Positions 25,365 through 34,535 are shown, counted from the stretch's first letter. The stretch: 64,000 nt of DNA from Paraburkholderia graminis C4D1M (GCF_000172415.1 NZ_ABLD01000026.1:32861-96860); one strand, 5' to 3'. Numbers and translations: made by a program. Notes: a model not told the origin generated them from the sequence alone.

Positions 25365-26473
25365 CGCAGACCCTGGCCCTGAAAGACCGCGACCTGTTCT
25401 GGCCGCCCGCCGACGAACTCACCGAAGCGACCGAACGCATCCGCGCCCGTCTCGGCGACTGGCCGCCCACGCACGCGCCGTGGCGCATCTGCCTGACCGC
25501 GCCGGATCAGCCGAATGGCGGCGATCTGATCGTGCTCGCCGATGCCGCGCGGCACGGCGAACAGATGGCGCGCTGGCTCGTGCAGGGCGCGGCAGTGGTC
25601 GAAGCCGCCGAGAACAAGGCGACGCTGCATCTCGGCGGTGAAAAGTACCGTCTGGAAGGCCATCTCGCGGAAGACTGGATTCCCGCGCTCGCCGCGTTTC
25701 TCGACTGCGGTTTCGATCCGCACGACGCGCTCGTGCTGGCGCTCGCGTGGCGCGACGGCGACGAAACGCGGACCAACGCCGCGGGCGACTCCTTCCCCTG
25801 CGATCTGGCCGTCTTTCCGCGTCTTGCCGGTTTGCCGCAAGCGCCGGCGCAGCCGTTCCCGCGCTGCCCCGAGCGGCTCGGACTTTATCCGGTGCTGCCG
25901 AGCGCCGAGTGGGTCGAACGCGTGGTCGGCTACGGCGTGAAAACGGTGCAACTGCGCCGCAAGTCCGCCCATCCCGCCGACGAGCTTCAGCGCGAGATCG
26001 CCCGCTGCGTCGCGGCGGGAAAGCGGCACGACGCGCAGGTTTTCATCAACGATCACTGGCAGGCCGCGCTCGATGCGGGCGCCTACGGCGTGCACCTCGG
26101 CCAGGAAGACGTGCACACGGCGGATCTGGCGGCGCTGGCGGCGGCCGGCATCCGGCTCGGTCTGTCGACGCACGGCTTCTACGAAATTCTGAAGGCGCTG
26201 CACTTCCGCCCGAGCTATATCGCGTTGGGAGCGGTGTTCCCGACCACGACGAAAGTGATGCCGACCGCGCCGCAGGGCGTCAAGCGCCTCGCGCGCTACG
26301 TCCGGCTGCTGGACGGCGTCGTGCCGCTGGTCGCGATCGGCGGAATCGATTTGCAGGTGCTGCCCGAGGTTCTCGCGACGGGCGTCGGTTGTGCGGCGGT
26401 GGTGCGCGCGGTCACCGAAGCGTCTGATCCGGCGGCCGCCGTTGCCGCACTGCAACAAGCTTTTACGCAATAA
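25361..26473 (+). CDS. thiE: Thiamine-phosphate synthase ThiE with N-terminal extension
   Basis: The last 210 or so residues are ThiE, which joins HMP-PP and thiazole phosphate. Visible are YGVKTVQLRRKS, FINDHWQAALDAGAYGVHLGQED, STHGFYEI, LGAVFPTTTK and VAIGGIDL. The first roughly 165 residues are an extra domain, making the protein 370 residues against about 210 for the family. Part of it (ALAAFLDCGFDPHDALVLALAW) faintly recalls the C-terminal helix of ThiD kinases, with no intact active site; that is inference. Start ATG 25361 is fixed by overlap with thiG (ATGA). Confidence 0.93.
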   Translation: MTQTLALKDRDLFWPPADELTEATERIRARLGDWPPTHAPWRICLTAPDQPNGGDLIVLADAARHGEQMARWLVQGAAVVEAAENKATLHLGGEKYRLEGHLAEDWIPALAAFLDCGFDPHDALVLALAWRDGDETRTNAAGDSFPCDLAVFPRLAGLPQAPAQPFPRCPERLGLYPVLPSAEWVERVVGYGVKTVQLRRKSAHPADELQREIARCVAAGKRHDAQVFINDHWQAALDAGAYGVHLGQEDVHTADLAALAAAGIRLGLSTHGFYEILKALHFRPSYIALGAVFPTTTKVMPTAPQGVKRLARYVRLLDGVVPLVAIGGIDLQVLPEVLATGVGCAAVVRAVTEASDPAAAVAALQQAFTQ

Positions 26474-26529
26474 TCGTCATGATTGGTTAAGGGACAGGGC
26501 GCCTCACGGCAACATTTGCATGATGGCCC

Positions 26530-26535
26530 TATAAT
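26530..26535 (+). promoter_or_regulatory. -10 element before mlaF
   Basis: A perfect TATAAT stands 31 bases upstream of the GTG of mlaF, between thiE and the mla operon. The -35 region is weak (CGGCAA at 17 bases). It suggests a separate promoter for mlaFEDACB. Confidence 0.4.
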
Positions 26536-26566
26536 TCGGCCTTCCGTGCAAAAGGATTGTCACTCA

Positions 26567-27388
26567 GTGTCTTCCCCATCCGAGACCTTACTCGAGCTGC
26601 GCGACGTCGACTTCGGTTACGGCGACCGGCTCGTCCTGTCGAACCTGAACCTGCGCTTTCCGCGCGGCCAGGTCGTCGCGGTCATGGGCGGTTCGGGTTG
26701 CGGCAAAACAACGGTGCTGCGGCTGATCGGCGGTCTGGTTCGCGCGCAGCGCGGCGAGATCCTGTTCCACGGCGAGAACGTCGGCGCGCAAACGCGCGAC
26801 GGCCTGTACGCGCTGCGCCGCAAGATGGGCATGCTGTTCCAGTTCGGCGCGCTGTTCACGGACATGTCGGTGTTCGAAAACGTGGCGTTTGCGCTGCGCG
26901 AGCACACCGATCTCCCGGAGGAACTGATCCGCGACCTCGTGCTGATGAAGCTCAACGCGGTCGGCCTGCGCGGCGCGCGCGACCTGCTGCCGTCGGAGAT
27001 TTCCGGCGGCATGGCGCGGCGCGTGGCGCTCGCGCGCGCCATCGCCCTCGACCCCGAACTGATGATGTACGACGAGCCGTTCGCCGGCCTCGACCCGATC
27101 TCGCTTGGCATCACCGCGAACCTGATTCGCGCGCTCAACCAGGCGCTCGGCGCGACGTCGATTCTGGTCACGCACGACGTGCCGGAGTCGTTCGCGATCG
27201 CGGACTACGTGTATTTCCTCGCCAACGGCGGCGTTCATGCCGAGGGCACGCCGGCGCAACTGCGCGCGTCGACTGATCCGACGGTGCGGCAGTTCATCGA
27301 CGGCGCGCCGGACGGTCCGTTCAAATTCCACTATCCGAGCAGAACGCCGCTCGCGGCGGACTTCGGCGTCGGCGGAGGGCGGTCATGA
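26567..27388 (+). CDS. mlaF: Phospholipid ABC transporter ATPase MlaF
   Basis: A 273-residue ATPase of the Mla system, which moves phospholipid between the inner and outer membranes and keeps the outer leaflet free of phospholipid. Walker A is GGSGCGKTT, the signature is the family-specific ISGGMARRVALARAI, and Walker B is LMMYDEPFAGLDP. GTG 26567 (AAAGGATTG upstream) is preferred to an earlier ATG because SSPSETLLELRDV is a normal N-terminus. Its stop overlaps mlaE (ATGA). It is the first gene of mlaFEDACB. Confidence 0.95.
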   Translation: MSSPSETLLELRDVDFGYGDRLVLSNLNLRFPRGQVVAVMGGSGCGKTTVLRLIGGLVRAQRGEILFHGENVGAQTRDGLYALRRKMGMLFQFGALFTDMSVFENVAFALREHTDLPEELIRDLVLMKLNAVGLRGARDLLPSEISGGMARRVALARAIALDPELMMYDEPFAGLDPISLGITANLIRALNQALGATSILVTHDVPESFAIADYVYFLANGGVHAEGTPAQLRASTDPTVRQFIDGAPDGPFKFHYPSRTPLAADFGVGGGRS

Positions 27389-28164
27389 TCGGCACATTGA
27401 TCTCCTCGGTCGGCCGCGTGGTGCTCGACGGGCTCGGCACGGCCGGCTACGCGACGCGTTTTTTTCTCCGGCTGCTGGTTGAATTCTTCCCGCTGCTGCG
27501 CCGTCCGCGGCTTGTCACGAAGCAGATCCACTTCGTAGGTAATTATTCGCTGGTGATCATTGCGGTGTCGGGGCTGTTCGTCGGCTTCGTGCTCGGCTTG
27601 CAGGGTTATTACACGCTCAATCGCTATGGTTCCGAGCAGGCGCTCGGGCTGCTGGTCGCGCTCTCGCTCGTGCGCGAACTCGGGCCGGTCGTCACGGCGC
27701 TGCTTTTCGCCGGCCGCGCGGGCACCTCGCTCACCGCGGAAATCGGCTTGATGAAAGCGGGCGAGCAGCTCACCGCGATGGAAATGATGGCGGTCGACCC
27801 GGTCAAGGTCGTGGTCGCGCCGCGTCTGTGGGCCGGCATTATCTCGATGCCGATTCTCGCGGCGATTTTCAGCGCGGTCGGTATCGCGGGCGGCTATGTG
27901 GTCGGCGTGCTGCTGATCGGTGTCGATGCCGGCGCGTTCTGGTCGCAGATGCAAGGCGGCGTGGACGTCTGGCGCGATGTCGGCGCGGGCGTCGTCAAAA
28001 GCGTGGTGTTCGGCCTTGCGGTGACGTTCGTGGCGCTCTTCCAGGGCTACGAAGCGCGGCCGACGCCCGAGGGCGTGTCGCGCGCCACGACGAAGACGGT
28101 CGTGTATGCGTCGCTCGCGGTGCTCGGCCTCGATTTTCTGCTGACCGCGCTGATGTTCAGTTAA
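27385..28164 (+). CDS. mlaE: Phospholipid ABC transporter permease MlaE
   Basis: The inner-membrane permease of the MlaFEDB complex, 259 residues with about five membrane segments. The family stretches GFVLGLQGYYTLNRYGSEQ, LVRELGPVVTALLFAGRAG and EIGLMKAGEQLTAMEMMAV are clear. Its ATG is fused to the mlaF stop by an ATGA overlap. Confidence 0.96.
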   Translation: MIGTLISSVGRVVLDGLGTAGYATRFFLRLLVEFFPLLRRPRLVTKQIHFVGNYSLVIIAVSGLFVGFVLGLQGYYTLNRYGSEQALGLLVALSLVRELGPVVTALLFAGRAGTSLTAEIGLMKAGEQLTAMEMMAVDPVKVVVAPRLWAGIISMPILAAIFSAVGIAGGYVVGVLLIGVDAGAFWSQMQGGVDVWRDVGAGVVKSVVFGLAVTFVALFQGYEARPTPEGVSRATTKTVVYASLAVLGLDFLLTALMFS

Positions 28165-28252
28165 GACTGCGTTGCCTGTTTTGCCGCTGCGGCGCGTCAC
28201 TGAGCGCGCGCGGCAGCGCGACGGCGGCGCGGCGATTCACTTTGGGATGACG

Positions 28253-28807
28253 ATGAAAAAGACTGCTCTCGACTTCTGGGTCGGCCTGTTCGTGGTGTTG
28301 GGTTTCGTGGCGCTGCTGTTTCTCGCGCTGAAGGCCGGCAACATGAGCTCGCTGTCGTTCCAGGCGACCTATCCGGTCAAGCTGAAGTTCGACAATATCG
28401 GCGGATTGAAGGCGCGCGCACCCGTCAAAAGCGCGGGCGTGACGGTGGGGCGCGTCGCCTCGATCGGCTTCGACAGCAACGCCTATCAGGCGCAGGTGAC
28501 GATCGACATCGACAAGCAGTATCAGTTTCCGAAAGACACGTCGGCGAAGATCCTGACTTCGGGGCTGCTCGGCGAGCAATACATCGGCCTCGAACCGGGC
28601 GGCGATACCGAGATGCTCAAAGCCGGCGACACCATTTCGATGACGCAATCGGCAATCGTGCTTGAAAACCTGATCGGACAGTTCCTCTACAGCAAAGCGG
28701 CCGATTCGGGCGCATCGAAGCCGGGCGCCGCATCGGTGGCACCGGCGGCAGCACCCGCTCCGGCACCCGCGGCGGCGGTGCCCGCTTCCGGCTCGGCCGG
28801 TCAATAA
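28253..28807 (+). CDS. mlaD: Mla substrate-binding MCE protein MlaD
   Basis: A 184-residue inner-membrane-anchored MCE protein that forms the periplasmic hexameric ring on MlaFE. It has a single N-terminal TM (FWVGLFVVLGFVALLFLAL) and the MCE domain (YPVKLKFDNIGGLKARAPVKSAG split by GVTVGRVASI). ILTSGLLGEQYIGLEPGG is typical. The tail is Ala/Pro-rich. I prefer the ATG at 28253 (GGGATG 6 bases upstream) to that at 28247. Confidence 0.94.
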   Translation: MKKTALDFWVGLFVVLGFVALLFLALKAGNMSSLSFQATYPVKLKFDNIGGLKARAPVKSAGVTVGRVASIGFDSNAYQAQVTIDIDKQYQFPKDTSAKILTSGLLGEQYIGLEPGGDTEMLKAGDTISMTQSAIVLENLIGQFLYSKAADSGASKPGAASVAPAAAPAPAPAAAVPASGSAGQ

Positions 28808-28818
28808 GGAGAACAACA

Positions 28819-29880
28819 ATGCAGACCTTACAGGCCGGGGGCGCGCGCGTCTTCCGGATGGGTAGACTGGCGGTTGCGGCCGCGATCCTGGCCGGTTGCA
28901 CGACGGTGCAGACGCCGACCAAGGGCGATCCGCTCGAAGGCCTGAACCGCACCATCTTCACGGTCAACGACAAGCTCGACCAGTACGCGCTGAAGCCCGT
29001 CGCGAAGGGCTATGTGTTCATCACGCCGCAGCCGGTGCGCGACAGCGTGACGAACTTCTTCTCGAACATCGGCGACGTCTACATTGCGGCGAACAACCTG
29101 CTGCAACTGAAGATCACCGACGGCGTGCAGGACATCATGCGGATCGTGATCAATACGATCTTCGGTGTCGGCGGATTGTTCGACGTGGCGACGCTCGCGA
29201 AGCTGCCCAAGCACGACAACGACCTCGGCCTGACGCTCGGCCACTACGGCGTGCCTGCCGGTCCGTATCTGGTGCTGCCGCTGTTCGGGCCGAGCACCGC
29301 GCGCGACGCGGTCGGCTCGATCGGCAATTACTATATCAACCCGCTCAGCTACGTCGATCCGGCGGGCTTGAGCTGGGCGCTGTACGGTCTGAACATCGTC
29401 AATACGCGTGCGAATCTGCTGAATGCGAGCGACGTGCTGGAAGGCGCCGCGCTCGACAAGTATTCGTTCGTGCGCAACGCATATCTGCAACGCCGCGAGT
29501 ATCTGCTGTCGGACGGCAAGCAGTCGCAGGCGCTGCCGAACTATGGCGATGAAGCGCCGCTGCCGAAGTACGAAGACGTCGACGGCACGCCCGCCGGCGC
29601 GCCGGCCGGTGCAGTGACCGGAACCGCGGGCGCGGCGGGAACGAGCGGTGCTGCCGCCAAGGCGTCGGCTGCATCCGGTGCATCCGGTGTGAGCGCCGTG
29701 ACGCCGCCGCAAGCCGCGTCAGCCGCTGCAACGGCGAACGGCGCCTCGGCGCCCGAAGCGGCTTCGGGCGCGGAAACGCCGCCGCTCGACCTCAACGGCG
29801 GTCCGGAAACCACGCAGATTCCGGCGGGTCAACTGGTGCCGCCCACGCGCTTCAACTTACCGTCGTTCAAGTTGCGATGA
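28819..29880 (+). CDS. mlaA: Outer-membrane lipoprotein MlaA (VacJ)
   Basis: A 353-residue lipoprotein (lipobox LAGC at about residue 27). It forms the outer-membrane channel that removes misplaced phospholipid and hands it to MlaC. DPLEGLNRTIFTVNDKLD, FGVGGLFDVAT, LGLTLGHYGVPAGPYLVLP and STARDAVGSIG are diagnostic. The C-terminal 100 residues are a low-complexity Ala/Gly/Ser-rich tail that E. coli MlaA lacks. AAGGAGAACAAC lies before the ATG. Unlike in E. coli, mlaA is inside the mla operon, between mlaD and mlaC. Confidence 0.95.
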   Translation: MQTLQAGGARVFRMGRLAVAAAILAGCTTVQTPTKGDPLEGLNRTIFTVNDKLDQYALKPVAKGYVFITPQPVRDSVTNFFSNIGDVYIAANNLLQLKITDGVQDIMRIVINTIFGVGGLFDVATLAKLPKHDNDLGLTLGHYGVPAGPYLVLPLFGPSTARDAVGSIGNYYINPLSYVDPAGLSWALYGLNIVNTRANLLNASDVLEGAALDKYSFVRNAYLQRREYLLSDGKQSQALPNYGDEAPLPKYEDVDGTPAGAPAGAVTGTAGAAGTSGAAAKASAASGASGVSAVTPPQAASAAATANGASAPEAASGAETPPLDLNGGPETTQIPAGQLVPPTRFNLPSFKLR

Positions 29881-30000
29881 GCGTGCCGGCGCGGCCGTAA
29901 CAGATCGATACGACTCTCGCAGTTTGCGCATGGATTGCCGCTGAACTCGCGTGTTAATGTCGCCTCAAACGGTTGCACTATTTTTTAAGCAAGGCTCGAT

Positions 30001-30633
30001 ATGAAAAAATTCTTTCTGATTCCGTTGTTTGCTGCGTTGTTCTCTTTCGTGAGTGTTGGAGCATCGGCGCAAGCCGTCGACAGCAGCGCGCCCGACGTGC
30101 TCGTCAAGACCGTCACCCAGCAGGTGATCGACGCGGTGCGCGCCGACAAGTCGATCCAGCAGGGCGACATTTCGCACATCACGCGTCTCGTCAACGAAAA
30201 GATCCTGCCGTACACGGACTTCCGCCGCACCACGCAACTGGCGATGGGCCGCAACTGGCGCACGGCGACGCCCGAGCAGCAGAGCCAGGTCGTCGAACAG
30301 TTCAAGATGCTGCTGATCCGCACGTATTCGGGCGCGCTCGCGCAGGTGCGCGACCAGCAGATCCAGTACAAGCCGTTCCGCATGAATCCCGACGACACCG
30401 ACACGGTGGTCCGTTCGGTCGTGATGAACAACGGTTCGCCGATCGAGCTCGACTACCGTCTGTACAAGACGCCGCAAGGCTGGCGCGTGTATGACATCAA
30501 CGTGCTCGGCGCGTGGCTGATCCAGGCTTATCAGCAGCAGTTCAGCGAGCAGATCCAGCAGAAGGGCGTCGACGGACTGATCCAGTTCCTCACGCAGCGC
30601 AATCAGCAACTCGCCGCGGGCAAGCAGTCGTGA
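30001..30633 (+). CDS. mlaC: Periplasmic phospholipid shuttle MlaC
   Basis: A 210-residue periplasmic carrier that ferries phospholipid between MlaA and MlaFEDB. It has a Sec signal peptide (MKKFFLIPLFAALFSFVS... ASAQA). Family blocks are YTDFRRTTQLAMGRNWR, LLIRTYSGAL, IELDYRLYKTPQGWRVYDINVLG split in two, and SWL-like AWLIQAYQQQF. The stop overlaps the GTG of mlaB. Confidence 0.95.
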   Translation: MKKFFLIPLFAALFSFVSVGASAQAVDSSAPDVLVKTVTQQVIDAVRADKSIQQGDISHITRLVNEKILPYTDFRRTTQLAMGRNWRTATPEQQSQVVEQFKMLLIRTYSGALAQVRDQQIQYKPFRMNPDDTDTVVRSVVMNNGSPIELDYRLYKTPQGWRVYDINVLGAWLIQAYQQQFSEQIQQKGVDGLIQFLTQRNQQLAAGKQS

Positions 30634-30941
30634 GCGAAGTGCTGAGCCCCGTCGCTCAACGGTTCGCGAGCGGCGCGACGCTGACCCACGCGAGCGCAAA
30701 GGCCGCGCTCGCGGCGGGTCTCGAGCGAATCGCTGCGGGCGCGGGCGGCGTCGATTGCGCGCCGCTCACGCAGTTCGATTCATCGGCGCTGGCCGTGCTT
30801 CTCGCATGGCGGCGGGCCGCTCAGGCGCGCGGCGGCGCATTCGAAGTTCTCAATCTGCCGGCCGGGCTCGCGAGTCTCGCGCAAGCCTACGGCGTCGATA
30901 CGTTGATCGCCGGTTCCATCGAAGGCGCTCGCGCCGCGTGA
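30630..30941 (+). CDS. mlaB: STAS-domain protein MlaB
   Basis: A 103-residue cytoplasmic STAS protein that binds MlaF and is needed for assembly of the transporter. GGVDCAPLTQFDSSALAVLL is the STAS core with the conserved DSSAL, and FEVLNLPAGLASLAQAYGV closes the fold. The GTG at 30630 overlaps the mlaC stop (GTGA). This is the last gene of the operon. Confidence 0.9.
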   Translation: MSEVLSPVAQRFASGATLTHASAKAALAAGLERIAAGAGGVDCAPLTQFDSSALAVLLAWRRAAQARGGAFEVLNLPAGLASLAQAYGVDTLIAGSIEGARAA

Positions 30942-31090
30942 GCGGTCCGGCGCGCTTCAGCGCCGGCTTCACGCGATTCAGCGCACGTCGTTCGCCAGCT
31001 TGCCGTCAGCGCCACACGCGCGCGCACCTGACGCGTTCATCACGCTTCCCGCCATCCCCCGGACTGAGATAGGGCCGCCAGGTTTTGCCC

Positions 31091-31096
31091 TATAAT
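31091..31096 (+). promoter_or_regulatory. -10 element before the ABC-2 exporter pair
   Basis: A perfect TATAAT lies about 120 bases upstream of the ATPase gene at 31213, in the 271-base gap after mlaB. No good -35 is visible at 16-18 bases. Confidence 0.35.
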
Positions 31097-31212
31097 CAAA
31101 CGTTTTTTGGGCCACGGTTAGGGCAATCCCACCGGCCCCAATTCCGTTTTTTCCAGCACTTTGCGCCCGCCCAGGGCTCCTTTAAGCGCCGCGACGCACG
31201 CGGCGCACTGTC

Positions 31213-32145
31213 ATGTCAGCCATAGAAATTCGTAACGTCAAAAAGCGCTACAAGGACTTGCAGGCGCTCAAGGGCGTCAGCCTCACGGTGGAAGAAGGCG
31301 AGTTCTTCGGGCTGCTCGGTCCGAACGGCGCGGGCAAGACAACGCTCATCAGCATTCTCGCGGGACTCGCGCGCGCGGACGAAGGCAGCATCGCGGTGCG
31401 CGGCCACGACGTCGTGGGCGACTTCCGCGCGGCGCGCCGCGCGTTGGGCGTGGTGCCGCAGGAACTCGTGTTCGATCCGTTCTTCACGGTGCGCGAAACC
31501 TTGCGCATCCAGTCCGGCTACTACGGGCTGCGCAATAACGACGCGTGGATCGACGAAATCATGGCCAATCTCGACCTCACCGAGAAAGCCGACGCCAACA
31601 TGCGCGCGCTGTCGGGCGGCATGAAGCGCCGCGTGCTGGTCGCGCAGGCATTGGTGCATCGGCCGCCGGTGATCGTGCTCGACGAGCCGACCGCGGGCGT
31701 CGACGTCGAGTTGCGCCAGACGCTGTGGAAATTCATCTCGCGCCTGAACCGCGAAGGCCACACCATCGTGCTGACCACGCACTATCTCGAGGAAGCCGAA
31801 TCGCTGTGCGACCGCATCGCGATGCTGCGTCGCGGCGAAGTGGTGGCGCTGGACCGTACCAGCACGCTGCTGCAGCGCTTCGCCGGCATGCAACTGTTCG
31901 TGCGTTTCGCGCAAGGCGTGCTGCCCGCCGAACTGCGCCCGCTCGAAGCCGAGGGCGGCGCGGGCAACGGCAATGGCCGCCAGCATCTGCTGCGTCTCGC
32001 GAGTTATGACGACGTCGAGAAGATTCTCGCGCAATGCCGCGCGGCGGGCTGCACATTCGAAGAAATCGAGGTCCGTAAAGCCGACCTCGAAGATGTTTTC
32101 GTTCAGGTGATGAACGGTCCGGAAGTGATCGAGGGGCTCGCATGA
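31213..32145 (+). CDS. ABC-2 type exporter ATPase (YadG-like)
   Basis: A 310-residue ATPase with Walker A GPNGAGKTT, signature LSGGMKRRVLVAQAL, Walker B VIVLDEPTAGVD and a C-terminal extension. The gene overlaps the membrane partner downstream (ATGA). The pair resembles E. coli YadG-YadH and NodIJ-like exporters, whose substrates are unknown or are lipo-oligosaccharides in NodIJ. Its place between mla and ibaG-murA suggests an envelope role, but that is only context. Confidence 0.88.
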   Translation: MSAIEIRNVKKRYKDLQALKGVSLTVEEGEFFGLLGPNGAGKTTLISILAGLARADEGSIAVRGHDVVGDFRAARRALGVVPQELVFDPFFTVRETLRIQSGYYGLRNNDAWIDEIMANLDLTEKADANMRALSGGMKRRVLVAQALVHRPPVIVLDEPTAGVDVELRQTLWKFISRLNREGHTIVLTTHYLEEAESLCDRIAMLRRGEVVALDRTSTLLQRFAGMQLFVRFAQGVLPAELRPLEAEGGAGNGNGRQHLLRLASYDDVEKILAQCRAAGCTFEEIEVRKADLEDVFVQVMNGPEVIEGLA

Positions 32146-32906
32146 GCGGCTATAGCGGTTTCGGCACGCTGTTCTATAAAGAAATCCTGCGCTTCTGGAA
32201 AGTGTCATTCCAGACCGTGCTTGCGCCCATCATCACGGCGCTGCTGTATCTGACCATTTTCGGCCACGCGCTGCGCAATCATGTGCAGGTTTATCCGGGC
32301 GTCGAATACACGAGTTTTCTGGTGCCGGGCCTCGTGATGATGAGCGTGTTGCAGAATGCGTTTGCGAACAGTTCGTCGTCGCTGATCCAGTCGAAAATCA
32401 CCGGTAATCTGGTGTTCGTGCTGCTGCCGCCGCTGTCGCACTACGAGATGTTCGCCGCGTATGTTCTCGCGGCCGTCGCGCGCGGTCTCGCGGTCGGTTT
32501 CGGAGTGTTCATCGTGACGATCTGGTTTGTGCCCGTCAGCTTCACCGCGCCGCTCTACATCATTCTGTTTGCGATTTTCGGCGCCGCGATTCTCGGCACG
32601 CTCGGTTTGATCGCGGGCATCTGGGCCGAGAAGTTCGACCAGCTCGCCGCATTCCAGAATTTTCTGATCATGCCGCTCACGTTTCTCTCAGGCGTGTTCT
32701 ACTCGACGCATACGCTGCCGCCGGTGTGGCGGGAAATATCGCGGCTCAATCCTTTTTTCTACATGATCGACGGCTTTCGCTATGGCTTCTTCGGGATGTC
32801 GGATATCAATCCGCTCGTGAGCCTTGCGATCGTCGCCGGTTTCTTCGTGGTGCTGGCCGTGGTGGCGATGCGCATGCTCGCGTCCGGCTACAAGCTGCGC
32901 CACTGA
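32142..32906 (+). CDS. ABC-2 type exporter permease (YadH-like)
   Basis: A 254-residue membrane protein with six predicted membrane segments. ABC2_membrane features include FYKEILRFWKV, TSFLVPGLVMMSVLQNAF and FLSGVFYSTHTLPPVWREISRLNPFFYMIDGFRYGF, read here in two adjoining parts. The start overlaps the ATPase stop. The ibaG gene follows 15 bases later, so the exporter, ibaG and murA may be co-transcribed. Confidence 0.88.
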   Translation: MSGYSGFGTLFYKEILRFWKVSFQTVLAPIITALLYLTIFGHALRNHVQVYPGVEYTSFLVPGLVMMSVLQNAFANSSSSLIQSKITGNLVFVLLPPLSHYEMFAAYVLAAVARGLAVGFGVFIVTIWFVPVSFTAPLYIILFAIFGAAILGTLGLIAGIWAEKFDQLAAFQNFLIMPLTFLSGVFYSTHTLPPVWREISRLNPFFYMIDGFRYGFFGMSDINPLVSLAIVAGFFVVLAVVAMRMLASGYKLRH

Positions 32907-32921
32907 CGAGGAGCTTCTCAC

Positions 32922-33161
32922 ATGTTGCCGACTCCCGAACAGGTCAAGCAATACATCGCCGCTGGGCTCGCTTGCCAGCATCTCGAAGTCGAAGGCGACG
33001 GTCAGCATTTCTTTGCGACCATCGTTTCTCCGAGCTTTGAGGGCAAGCGTCTGATCCAGCGTCATCAACTCGTGTATGCGGCGCTCGGCGACCGCATGCG
33101 CGAAGAAATCCACGCGCTCAGCATGAAAACGCTGACGCCCGCCGAATGGCAGAACGCGTAA
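32922..33161 (+). CDS. ibaG: BolA/IbaG family protein
   Basis: A 79-residue BolA-like protein of the IbaG (YrbA) type, which partners monothiol glutaredoxins in iron-sulfur handling. FFATIVSPSFEGKRLIQRHQLVY is the BolA core split by the conserved RHQ, and MREEIHALSMKTLTP closes it. GAGGAGCTTCTCAC precedes the ATG. Its place directly before murA is the same as in E. coli. Confidence 0.92.
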   Translation: MLPTPEQVKQYIAAGLACQHLEVEGDGQHFFATIVSPSFEGKRLIQRHQLVYAALGDRMREEIHALSMKTLTPAEWQNA

Positions 33162-33272
33162 TCTGGAAATTTAGTGCGAATTACTCAGGAAGGACGCGAC
33201 GCCGGCAGCGGCGCGTCGAACACAATCAAGGCAGTTCCGGCTGAAGTCCGGATCGATCAGGAACACACAGGC

Positions 33273-34535
33273 ATGGACAAACTCGTCATTGAAGGTGGCT
33301 ACCCGCTGTCGGGTGAGGTCGTTGTCTCGGGTGCGAAGAACGCGGCGTTGCCGATTCTGTGCGCGAGTTTGCTGAGCGCGGAGCCGGTGCAGCTCGACAA
33401 CGTGCCCGATTTGCAGGACGTGCGCACCATGCTCAAGCTGCTCGGGCAAATGGGCGTGCGCATCGAAAGTGCTGAAGGGCGCGTGTCGCTCGACGCGTCG
33501 AAGGTCGACAACCTCGTCGCGCCGTACGAAATGGTCAAGACCATGCGCGCGTCGATCCTCGTGCTCGGGCCGCTCGTCGCACGCTTTGGGCACGCGCGCG
33601 TGTCGCTGCCGGGCGGTTGCGCGATCGGCGCGCGTCCGGTCGATCAGCACATCAAGGGCCTGCAGGCGATGGGCGCCGAGATCACGATCGATCACGGCTT
33701 CATCGAAGCGCGTGCGGAGCGGCTGAAGGGCGCGCGCATCATCACCGACATGATCACCGTGACCGGCACCGAGAACCTGCTGATGGCAGCCGTGCTCGCC
33801 GAAGGCGAAACCGTCATCGAGAACGCGGCGCGCGAACCGGAAGTGGGCGACCTCGCGCACCTGCTCGTGCAGATGGGCGCGAAGATCGAAGGCATCGGCA
33901 CTGACCGTCTCGTGATCCAGGGCGTGGACAAGCTGCACGGCGCAAAGCACACGGTGATTCCGGACCGCATCGAAGCCGGCACGTTCCTGTGCGCGGTGGC
34001 GGCGGCCGGCGGCGACGTCACGCTGAAGAACGTGCGTCCGCAGACTCTGGACGCGGTGACCGCCAAGCTGCGCGAAGCGGGCGTGACGATCGACGAAGGC
34101 GACGACTGGATGCGCGTGCGCATGGACAAGCGTCCGAGCGCGGTGTCGTTCCGCACGTCCGAGTACCCGGCGTTCCCGACCGACATGCAGGCGCAGTTCA
34201 TGGCGCTGAACACGGTGGCGGACGGCAAGGCGCAGGTCGTCGAGACGATCTTCGAGAACCGCTTCATGCACGTGCAGGAGCTGAACCGCCTCGGCGCCAA
34301 CATCACGACCGACGGCAAGACCGCGCTCGTGACGGGCGTCGAAAACCTGTCGGGCGCGAAGGTCATGGCGACGGATCTGCGCGCGTCGGCGAGCCTCGTG
34401 ATTGCCGCGTTGCGCGCGGAAGGCGAGACGCTGATCGACCGTATCTATCACCTGGATCGCGGCTACGACCGGATGGAAACCAAGCTCAACGCGATCGGCG
34501 CGAAGGTGCGGCGCATTGCCGGGAGCCAGGCATGA
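33273..34535 (+). CDS. murA: UDP-N-acetylglucosamine 1-carboxyvinyltransferase MurA
   Basis: MurA transfers enolpyruvate from PEP to UDP-GlcNAc, the first committed step of peptidoglycan synthesis. The 420 residues match the family. GEVVVSGAKNAALPIL opens the fold. The fosfomycin-reactive Cys is in LPGGCAIGARPVD at about residue 117. FPTDMQAQFMAL and DRIYHLDRGYDRME are present. I chose the ATG at 33273 (MDKLVIEGG). A GTG 33 codons earlier is open but has no ribosome site. The stop overlaps hisG (ATGA). Confidence 0.97.
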   Translation: MDKLVIEGGYPLSGEVVVSGAKNAALPILCASLLSAEPVQLDNVPDLQDVRTMLKLLGQMGVRIESAEGRVSLDASKVDNLVAPYEMVKTMRASILVLGPLVARFGHARVSLPGGCAIGARPVDQHIKGLQAMGAEITIDHGFIEARAERLKGARIITDMITVTGTENLLMAAVLAEGETVIENAAREPEVGDLAHLLVQMGAKIEGIGTDRLVIQGVDKLHGAKHTVIPDRIEAGTFLCAVAAAGGDVTLKNVRPQTLDAVTAKLREAGVTIDEGDDWMRVRMDKRPSAVSFRTSEYPAFPTDMQAQFMALNTVADGKAQVVETIFENRFMHVQELNRLGANITTDGKTALVTGVENLSGAKVMATDLRASASLVIAALRAEGETLIDRIYHLDRGYDRMETKLNAIGAKVRRIAGSQA

